A DNA stretch of 64,000 bases from positions 6,504,001-6,568,000 of the forward strand of contig NC_013132.1 of NCBI RefSeq assembly GCF_000024005.1, in the 5' to 3' direction. Below the pieces are notes generated by a model. The model was not told the DNA's origin. It ran no database searches and saw only the letters and a list, made by a program, of their open reading frames with translations. Both the position numbers and the translations under genes were made by a program. This document shows, one piece after another, positions 11,901-23,900 of this stretch. This DNA is from Chitinophaga pinensis DSM 2588. GTDB taxonomy: Bacteria > Bacteroidota > Bacteroidia > Chitinophagales > Chitinophagaceae. How positions within the stretch are numbered: position 1 is the stretch's first letter; each line of letters begins with the position of its first letter.

Positions 11901-14900
11901 ACCAACACAGATATCGACCATCCATCAAACGCTATATGATGAAGAACCACTATCAGTAAATGACTTTCAGCACTTTCTTCCAACACGCTTACACGTAACA
12001 TATAGTCCAGGGACAGATCAAATCGGGCTGATACACGGGATGAGATAACTTCTTCTACTGCCATACCATCCGCCGCCCGCAGATATTCCAGCGACCAGGA
12101 TTCTGCGGGTAACAGTTCCTGATAACCGACACCATCTTCTTCCCGGATAACACTACGTAAAACCTCATGACGGGATACAATGCTGCGGAAAGAAGAAGCC
12201 AGTGCCGCCACGTCCAGTGAGCCTTCCAGGCGGAATACCCATGGCATATGATACTGCTCACTGCCCTGCAACCGATCGATGAACCATAAACGCTCCTGGG
12301 AATAAGACAATGGCACTCGTGATGGACGAACCTGCGCACGTAATAAAGGTGTACCCGATCTTACTACGTCTGACGATAATTTGCTACACAATCCACTTAT
12401 CGTCGGACTGTCAAAAATATCCCTGATCTGCAATTCATATCCAAGTTCCTCACGAATCCTGGATCGCAGGCGAATCGCCAGTAAAGAGTGTCCGCCTGAT
12501 TCAAAAAAATTATCATCAATACCTATCTGCGATGCTCCCAGTATCGACGACCAGATCTCGCAAAGCTTTATCTCTATCGCATTACGTGGGGCCGCGTACG
12601 ACTGCCTCGCCACCTCAACTTCAGCAGCTGATAAACGCTTACGATCTATCTTCCCGCTTACCGTTACAGGTAAAGAGTCCAGCACCTGCAAATGCGCTGG
12701 GATCATATAGGAGGGTAAATACCGATCCAGTTCTTTATACACATCGTCCTGAACATAATCATCTTTATCTATTACTACATATCCCACCAGATGACGATCG
12801 CCTGTACTATCCGTATGTATGACCACGGCCCCCTCTTTTACTCCTCTGCATGATAACAGTACGGTTTCTATCTCTCCCAGCTCTATACGATAACCTCGAA
12901 GTTTTACCTGATCATCGCGACGACCAAGAAATTCAATATTCCCGTCAGGCAGCATACGTGCAAGATCGCCCGTTCGGTATAAACGACCGCCCAACACGTC
13001 CTCCTTCACTATAAAACTAACAGCACTTAATTCCGCTTTATTCAGGTAACCGGCAGCAAGACCGTCACCTCCTATATACAACTCGCCTGGTACACCAATC
13101 GGCTGAAGAGCCATTTGATCATTGTAGATGTACAACTGAATATTGGATATCGGACGTCCGATCGGTACCACATCCTCAACACCAGTCGTCTCATAATAGC
13201 TCACATCCACCGATGCTTCTGTCGGGCCGTATAGGTTATGTAAACGACAGGATAGCTTGCTATAATGGGACTGCACATGCATCACTGACAAAGCCTCCCC
13301 ACTACAGAACACATGCTTCAGTGAACCCAGTAAGGAAATATCTGAGCCATTCAGACTCTGTAAGTAGGCATGATAAGCACCTGGAACAAAATGGATAAAG
13401 CTCACTCCATGGCGGCTGATCTCACCCGTCAGCAATTGCGGATCGTATATCACATCACGACTGCACAATACAAGACGACCTCCATAACACAAAGTCATAA
13501 AGATCTCCCATACAGATACATCAAATATATAGGGCGTCTTCTGAAGAACCACCTCTGAACGGGTAAATCCATAATGACGCTGCATCCAGTCGATACGGTT
13601 CACTACTCCGCGATGAGGCACACACACTCCTTTCGGTTGACCCGTGGAACCGGATGTATAAATCACATATGCCAGACCTGCGGACGTCTGTGATGATTCC
13701 GGAACATTTTCCGGCTCCGTCAACAGTTCCTTCCCCATTGCATCTATAATATGAATATTAAGGCCCGATAATATTGAGCCAAGGTTCACTGCTTCCAAAC
13801 CTCCACTTACCACTACCTGCGCTCCCGTATCTTTTAATATATAAATAATCCGTTCTTCAGGATAGCTCATGTCTATCGGCACATATGCGCCTCCTGCTTT
13901 CAGGATACCAAGTATGCCCACGATCATCGAAAATGAACGGTCTGTGTATATCGGCACAAGCGTTCCTGACTCCACACCCTGACTACGCAGGTAATGTGCA
14001 AGCTGATTGCTCCTTACTTCCAAAGCCCCATAACTCAGCGTATTTTCGCCCATCACAAGCGCTATATCTTCCAAATGAACTGATGCATGTATTGAAAAAA
14101 GAGAAGATAATGTTTCAGAAGATGGATAGCTGATAGATGTCTCATTAAATCCAATCGACAACGCCGCCTTTTCGCCCTCACTCAGCATATTCAAAGAGCC
14201 GATCCCTGTGGTCTGATCCAATAATACCGATTCCAGTAACTGAACATAGTGACATAATAAACGTTCAATCGTTTCTCCACGATACAGATCACTGCAATAA
14301 ACGGCACTCAGCTGCAAACCATCTTCTTCATTGATATATAAGGTCAGATCAAACTGTGATGTCAAATGAGATGTAGAGACTAGTTTCAATGTTGTCTCAC
14401 CTAGACTTAAAGCTGCAGGTCCTGGCGTATTCTGTAAGGATAACATTACCTGGAATAACGGCGTACGGCTGAGGTCCCGCGATATGTCAAGATGCTCGAC
14501 CACCTTCTCAAAAGGTACGTCCTGATGGGCATACGCCCCTAATGTTACCTCTTTCTCCCGGTGAAGAAAAGTTTTAAATGAAGGATTCCCACTGAGATCA
14601 CTCCGTAATGCCAGCGTGTTCACAAAAAAACCTATCAGATCTTCCGTCTCCTGGTGATGACGACCTGCTACCGGGGTACCCAGGCAGATATCAGTCTGGC
14701 CACTGTAACGATATAACAATACCTTAAATACTGACTCCAGCAACATAAACATCGTCACCCCTTCCCGCACACAAAATGCCTCCAGATCTGAGGCAAAACC
14801 TTTATTTATATGCTTGTTTACAGCTCCGCCACGGATACTTTGATGCGAAGGACGGCTATAGTCTGTCGGAAGCTCCAATACAGTTACGCCGGATAATTGT

Positions 14901-17900
14901 TCCGACCAATACTTTAAACGGCTTTCCAATGCCTCACCTGACAAATAATTTCGCTGCCAGATTGCATAGTCGGCATACTGTAGAACCGCTGGTGCAGAAG
15001 AAACCGCCCTGCCCGCACAAATATTCTCATATAAGGCGGACAGTTCTTTTACCAGTAAACCTATTGACCATCCATCAAAAGCGATATGATGTAATACAAC
15101 AATCAACACATGGGAAGAAACATCTTCCCGCACTAGGTTGACACGAAGCATGTAATCAGCGGACAAGTCAAAAGGCTGATGAACACATGAAGATATAAAT
15201 GATGACAGACCATCTTCTACGCCTGCTATTGCTGCATAGTCCTGATAGATTACATCCCAGTCAGATGCAGAACGTATCTGCTGGTAACCGGTCCCGTCTT
15301 TCTCTGTGATAACAGTACGTAATATTTCATGACGCGCCACGATCGTTTGGAACGCAAGCCGTAACGATGCGATATCAACAGCACCTTCCAGACGGAATAC
15401 CCAGGGCATATGATATTGTCCGCTCCCCTGCAAACGGTCTATAAACCACAAGCGTTCCTGAGCAAAAGACAAAGGAATAGCTTCACTACGTGACGCAGCA
15501 GCTATTGAAGGAAGAGAGGGTACAGCGGACAACACCGGCAGGCGTTCTGCCAGATCAGAAATTGTTGGATGATCGAAGATCTCACGGATACCTAACTCAA
15601 AACCAAACTCCTTACGGATCAATGAAACAACCTGAATAGCCAGCAAAGAATGGCCCCCAAGCTCAAAAAAATCATCCTGTATGCTTACCTGTTCAACTTC
15701 CAGCAATCGCTGCCAGATATCAGCCAGCTTTAATTCCGCAGCATTGCGGGGCGCCACGTAATTTCCGGAGCTTGCATCTCTGACATCCAGTGATGCAAGT
15801 TTTTTCCGGTCTGCTTTACCATTAGGTGTAAATGGTACAGCACCTATTTCTATAAGTAAAGCCGGCACCATAAAATCTGGTAACCGTTCTTTGAGATATG
15901 CCATCGCCGCTGTTTTATCCAGTTCAGCCGTAGCTACCACATAGGCGATTAATTGCTTGTTCCCTTTCTGGTCTTCATGTACAACAACGATACATTGCTC
16001 TATCTCTGGCCTTTGTAAAAGGACCGTTTCTATCTCGCCCAACTCAACACGGTATCCCCTGATCTTTATCTGCTCATCCAGTCTACCAATAAACTCGATA
16101 TTCCCATCCGGCAACCAACGGGCAAGATCACCCGTACGATATAAATAAGCATTAGCATCTGTACTGAAAAGATCCGGAATGAACCGGGTAGCTGTCAGTT
16201 CTGGTTGGTTTAAATACCCCCGGGCTACCTGCCTTCCTCCCAGATATAGTTCACCGACCACACCAACAGGCACTAGCTGATTATTTCTGTCGAGTATATG
16301 TGCCTGCACGTTTTCCAGCGGCTTTCCTATTACAATACAACCACTACCATGAAGAGGTTCCGTAGACAACACAGAAGATACCGTATTCTCAGTTGGCCCA
16401 TAGGCGTTTATCAAACGTATTCCCGTATTACGTATTTCTGCTACCAGTGAAGCATTCAGACTTTCTCCCGCCGATATAATCGTATCAACGTCTATTGCCG
16501 CATCTTTAATAAGAGGCAGATAACTTGGTGGGATAGTTACAAGATTTACATGATATTGATTCAATACAGCACAGAACTTTTCTGTATCGAGGATCACATC
16601 CTCTTTTGCAAGGACCAGGCGGCCTCCAGCAGTTAATGTACAGAATATTTCATGGCTCGACGCATCATAGCCAAATGAGGCAAATTGAAAGACAGTTATA
16701 CCTGGATATAGCCCCAATGGTTTTACCTGATTATTTACAAGATTAACTACGCCCTTGTGCTCTATCATCACACCCTTAGGCACACCAGTTGATCCTGAAG
16801 TAAAAATAACGTACGCCAAATTCTCAGGACATAGAGATGTAATCACTTTTTCCGAAGACATCGCTGCAATGTCATCCCTGTTTCCATCCAATAAAATAAT
16901 ATCGGCAATTCCTTCTCCTACATTAAATAATTTTTGGGTTGAGGTTTCTGCTACAGCAATAGGTGTATTAATATGCTTGAGCATGGAAGCGATCCTTTGA
17001 GAAGGGTATGTAGCATCAATCGGCACATAAGCGCCTCCAGCTTTCAATATTCCTATTATGCCAACAATCATTTCAAAAGAACGGCTTACGCATATCGGCA
17101 CCAGCGTATCTTCTCTAACTCCTTTAGATCTCAGGTAGTGTCCCAACCGGTTAGATTGTTCATTTAACTCGCGGTAAGTCATTTGTTGTCCATCAAACAA
17201 CAGAGCCACTTCATCAGGGATAATGGATACCTGCGCTTCAAAAAGATCAATAATAGTTTTATTTGTATCTTTTAGCTCAACAGGGAAATTAAACGCCTCC
17301 AATAACTGACATCGTTCTTGCACTGACAGCAAATTCAATCTATCAACAGGCGTGTGTACATCAGCCAAAATAGCATAAAGCAACTGTTCAAAATGCAATA
17401 ACCATCTTTCAATGGTTGCTTCATTATATAGGTCAAGACGGTAAATCAAATTAATGAACAAGCCAGATTCAGACTCCCATACATCAAATTCAACATCTAA
17501 CTGTGTAGTAACCTCCTGAGGTATTTGCGCTGTCACCTCAACTCCTTTCAGATCCAGCGACAGCGGACCTACGACATTTTGTAACGCCAGCTTTACCTGA
17601 AACAGCGCATTACGACTAAAATCACGAGGAATCTCCAATATCTCTACTACTTTTTCAAATGGGGCATCCTGATGTTGATAGGCAGCAAGAATTGTCTCTT
17701 TTTCTTTCGATAAAAAATCATGGAAGGAGTCTTGTCCTTCAAAACGGCTACGTAATACAATTGTATTGATAAAGAAACCTATCAGCTCGTCTGTTTCCTC
17801 CTGATAACGACCAGCTACCGGAGAGCCGATACAAATATCTTCCTGACCACTGTACCGAAATAACAACACCTTAAGCACACTTTCCAATAATATAAATAAC

Positions 17901-20900
17901 GTTACACCCTCCTGCACGCATAACAATTGTAGACGATCCAGTAGTGATTTATTAATTGTGGCTGATTTTCTGCCAGCTCTCATATCAGGTATTGCAGGAC
18001 GCTTATGGTCTGTCGGAAGATCCAGCACAGACAAGCCACTCAGCTGCGTTGACCAGTATGATAAACGGGAGGATAATATTGATCCTGACAGATACTGACG
18101 CTGCCAGATCGCATAATCACTATACTGTAACGACAAAGGAAGCAAGACGTCTGAGCCACCATGGCTATAACTACGGTACAATGAGGCCAGTTCCCTCACC
18201 AACACAGATATCGACCATCCATCAAACGCTATATGATGAAGAACCACTATCAGTAAATGACTTTCAGCACTTTCTTCCAACACGCTTACACGTAACATAT
18301 AGTCCAGGGACAGATCAAATCGGGCTGATACACGGGATGAGATAACTTCTTCTACTGCCATACCATCCGCCGCCCGCAGATATTCCAGCGACCAGGATTC
18401 TGCGGGTAACAGTTCCTGATAACCGACACCATCTTCTTCCCGGATAACACTACGTAAAACCTCATGACGGGATACAATGCTGCGGAAAGAAGAAGCCAGT
18501 GCCGCCACGTCCAGTGAGCCTTCCAGGCGGAATACCCATGGCATATGATACTGCTCACTGCCCTGCAACCGATCGATGAACCATAAACGCTCCTGGGAAT
18601 AAGACAATGGCACTCGTGATGGACGAACCTGCGCACGTAATAAAGGTGCACCCGATCTTACTACGTCTGACGATAATTTGCTACACAATCCACTTATCGT
18701 CGGACTGTCAAAAATATCCCTGATCTGCAATTCATATCCAAGTTCCTCACGAATCCTGGATCGCAGGCGAATCGCCAGTAAAGAGTGTCCGCCTGATTCA
18801 AAAAAATTATCATCAATACCTATCTGCGATGCTCCCAGTATCGACGACCAGATCTCGCAAAGCTTTATCTCTATCGCATTACGTGGGGCCGCGTACGACT
18901 GCCTCGCCACCTCAACTTCAGCAGCTGATAAACGCTTACGATCTATCTTCCCGCTTACCGTTACAGGTAAAGAGTCCAGCACCTGCAAATGCGCTGGGAT
19001 CATATAGGAGGGTAAATACCGATCCAGTTCTTTATACACATCGTCCTGAACATAATCATCTTTATCTATTACTACATATCCCACCAGATGACGATCGCCT
19101 GTACTATCCGTATGTATAACCACAGCCCCCTCTTTTACTCCTCTGCATGATAACAGTACGGTTTCTATCTCTCCCAGCTCTATACGATAACCTCGAAGTT
19201 TTACCTGATCATCCCGACGACCAAGAAATTCAATATTCCCGTCAGGCAGCATACGTGCAAGATCACCCGTTCGGTATAAACGACCGCCCAACACGTCCTC
19301 CTTCACTATAAAACTAACAGCACTTAATTCCGCTTTATTCAGGTAACCGGCAGCAAGACCGTCACCTCCTATATACAACTCGCCTGGTACACCAATCGGC
19401 TGAAGAGCCATTTGATCATTGTAGATGTACAACTGAATATTGGATATCGGACGTCCGATCGGTACCACATCCTCAACACCAGTCGTCTCATAATAGCTCA
19501 CATCCACCGATGCTTCTGTCGGGCCGTATAGGTTATGTAAACGACAGGATAGCTTGCTATAATGGGACTGCACATGCATCACTGACAAAGCCTCCCCACT
19601 ACAGAACACATGCTTCAGTGAACCCAGTAAGGAAATATCTGAGCCATTCAGACTCTGTAAGTAGGCATGATAAGCACCTGGAACAAAATGGATAAAGCTC
19701 ACTCCATGGCGGCTGATCTCACCCGTCAGCAATTGCGGATCGTATATCACATCACGACTGCACAATACAAGACGACCTCCATAACACAAAGTCATAAAGA
19801 TCTCCCATACAGATACATCAAATATATAGGGCGTCTTCTGAAGAACCACCTCTGAACGGGTAAATCCATAATGACGCTGCATCCAGTCGATACGGTTCAC
19901 TACTCCGCGATGAGGCACACACACTCCTTTCGGTTGACCCGTGGAACCGGATGTATAAATCACATATGCCAGACCTGCGGACGTCTGTGATGATTCCGGA
20001 ACATTTTCCGGCTCCGTCAACAGTTCCTTCCCCATTGCATCTATAATATGAATATTAAGGCCCGATAATATTGAGCCAAGGTTCACTGCTTCCAAACCTC
20101 CACTTACCACTACCTGCGCTCCCGTATCTTTTAATATATAAATAATCCGTTCTTCAGGATAGCTCATGTCTATCGGCACATATGCGCCTCCTGCTTTCAG
20201 GATACCAAGTATGCCCACGATCATCGAAAATGATCGGTCTGTGTATATCGGCACAAGCGTTCCTGACTCCACACCCTGACTACGCAGGTAATGTGCAAGC
20301 TGATTGCTCCTTACTTCCAAAGCCCCATAACTCAGCGTATTTTCGCCCATCACAAGCGCTATATCTTCCAAATGAACTGATGCATGTATTGAAAAAAGAG
20401 AAGATAATGTTTCGGAAGATGGATAGCTGATAGATGTCTCATTAAATTCAATCGACAACGCCGCCTTTTCTCCCTCACTCAGCATATTCAAAGAGCCGAT
20501 CCCTGTGGTCTGATCCAATAATACCGATTCCAGTAACTGAACATAGTGACATAATAAACGTTCAATCGTTTCACCACGATACAGATCACTGCAATAAACG
20601 GCACTCAGCTGCAAACCATCTTCTTCATTGACATATAAGGTCAGATCAAACTGTGATGTCAAATGAGATGTAGAGACTGGTTTCAATGTTGTCTCTCCAC
20701 CTAGACTTAAAGCTGCAGGTCCTGGCGTATTCTGTAAGGATAACATTACCTGGAATAACGGCGTACGGCTGAGGTCCCGCGATATGTCAAGATGCTCGAC
20801 CACCTTCTCAAAAGGTACGTCCTGGTGGGCATACGCCCCTAATGTCACCTCTTTCTCCCGGTGAAGAAAAGTTTTAAATGACGGATTCCCACTGAGATCA

Positions 20901-23900
20901 CTCCGTAATGCCAGCGTGTTCACAAAAAAACCTATCAGATCTTCCGTCTCCTCGTGATGACGACCTGCTACCGGGGTACCCAGGCAGATATCAGTCTGAC
21001 CACTGTAACGATATAACAATACCTTAAATACTGATTCCAGCAACATAAACATTGTCACGCCTTCCCGCACACAAAATACCTCCAGATCTGAGGCAAAACC
21101 TTTATTTATATGCTTGTTTACAGCTCCGCCACGGATACTTTGATGCGAAGGACGGCTATAGTCTGTCGGAAGCTCCAATACAGTTACGCCGGATAATTGT
21201 TCCGACCAATACTTTAAACGGCTTTCCAATGCCTCACCTGACAAATAATTTCGCTGCCAGATTGCATAGTCGGCGTACTGTAGAACCGCTGGTGCAGAAG
21301 AAACCGCCCTGCCCGCACAAATATTCTCATATAAGGCGGACAGTTCTTTTACCAGTAAACCTATTGACCATCCATCAAAAGCGATATGATGTAATACAAC
21401 AATCAACACATGGGAAGAAACATCTTCCCGCACTAGGTTGACACGAAGCATGTAATCAGCGGACAAGTCAAAAGGCTGATGAACACATGAAGATATAAAT
21501 GATGACAGACCATCTTCTACGCCTGCTATTGCTGCATAGTCCTGATAGATTACATCCCAGTCAGATGCAGAACGTATCTGCTGGTAACCGGTCCCGTCTT
21601 TCTCTGTGATAACAGTACGTAATATTTCATGACGCGCCACGATCGTTTGGAACGCAAGCCGTAACGATGCGATATCAACAGCGCCTTCCAGACGGAATAC
21701 CCAGGGCATATGATATTGTCCGCTCCCCTGCAAACGGTCTATGAACCACAAGCGCTCCTGAGCAAAAGACAAAGGAATAGCTTCACTACGTGACGCAGCA
21801 GCTATTGAAGGAAGAGAGGGTACAGCAGATAACACCGGCAGGCGTTCTGCCAGATCAGAAATTGTTGGATGATCGAAGATCTCACGGATACCTAACTCAA
21901 AACCAAACTCCTTACGGATCAATGAAACAACCTGAATAGCCAGCAAAGAATGGCCCCCAAGCTCAAAAAAATTGCTATTGATTCCTATACCAGATATCCC
22001 TAACAACTCTTCCCAAATATCGACGAGCTTTAGTTCCAGCTCATTACGAGGAGCAATATATTCATCTGTCGATCGCATATTAAGATCCAACAATGAAAGA
22101 GATTTACGGTCCACCTTACCATTGGGCGTCAGTGGTAAACTATCGAGATTTACAATTTCTACCGGAACCATATACTCAGGCAGTCTCTCCCGCAGGTAGC
22201 TCAATACGCCATCCTTATCAAATACATCTGCCTTAACTACCACATAAGCAACTAATTGCTTCTGACCGTTTATATCTTCGTGGACAACAACAGCTGCTTG
22301 TTTCACACCTTCACAGATCAGCATCACGTTCTCTATCTCACCCGGTTCAATACGATAACCACGGACCTTCACCTGTTCATCGGCTCGACCGATGAATTCT
22401 ATCTCTCCGTCTGAACGCCAGCGACCTATATCTCCTGTCCGGTACCAAACACCTCCATCTGGGAACCTCACGTACTTAACAGATGTCAAGGCAGGATTAT
22501 TAATATAGCCTAACGATACTCCCGCACCTCCAATGTATAACTCTCCCCGCACGCCAACCGGAACAGCACGACCATGATCATCCAAAATACGGATCTCCGT
22601 ATTACAAAGCGGGTGACCTATCGGTATATCTACTCCATCTATTTCATCTATCTCATAACAACTTGCATATACTGTCGTCTCGGTTGGACCATACACATGT
22701 AGTAACTTACCTTTCCCTAACACAGACAACGCGGACCGCACATGACCCACTGATACCTTTTCTCCCCCAAACAGCATTTTTCGTAATAAAGCCAGACCTG
22801 ACACATCATAATCTACGAAGGCATTGAACAGCGCCGTCGTCAGAAAACTCACACTCACTCCTTCCTTACGGATCAGGTAAGACAGCGCACCTGCATCGGC
22901 AGCAGCTGGTTCCGCTATCAGTAATAAACGGGCGCCATGTAACAAGCTACTATAGATCTCATATGTGGAGCCGTCAAACGCATAGTTAGACCACTGTAAG
23001 ACACAGTCTTCCCCGTGTATAGCGATCGGACCTTTGTCATATACCAGTTTCAAGATATTACGCTGGCTCACAAGAATTCCTTTCGGATGACCGGATGTAC
23101 CTGAGGTGTACATCACATAAGCGCCCTCATCTACAGACCGCGATATCGCCGGTCGCTGAACGGGATAGTCCACGCAGTCTGCTACTTTTATCAGCTCCAT
23201 CCCTGTCAGTCCTGACAAAGACAACAACTCCTCTTCGGTATACACCAGATGTGACAAACCCGCATCCTGACTGATATAATGAAGACGTGAAGGGGGATAA
23301 TCAATATTCAACGGCACATATACACCACCCGCTTTTAAAATACCAAACATCCCGATGATCATATCAAAACCACGGTAGGATAACAAACCTACCTGTACAC
23401 CAGGTGTGACGCCAGTTGCAATTAGTTTATGGGCCAGCTGATTACTACGCACTTCCAGTGTTTCATAACTCAATGTCTGCTCACCATATATCAGGGCTAT
23501 GGACGATGTTTTTATCGATGCCTGTCTATCAAACAGTTCCATTAAGGTCCGGTCTGAGGCGTAGTCAGTCTGAGCTCCTTTACTAAATTCTGTTAACATC
23601 TCCCATTCCTGCCGGGAAAGGAGAGATATTGCTGCTATTGGCTTATTTGTGTCTGCAACGCAATCCCCTATAACAGACACCAGGTGCCTGAACATTTGCG
23701 CCACTTCACTAGCTGTTTCACTGGCACTGGTGATATCAAACACTAGTTGATCATCGTGTATTGTCAAGCCAATGCTGCGAACAAAACCAGACGTTTTACG
23801 ATCAGATTTTATATTGAGCTGTCCGCACCAAACAACAGTGTCGGCAATATTCTCCAGTGAGGAAAGGTGGAGTTCCCCATAGACTTCACTTAGAGGAAAA

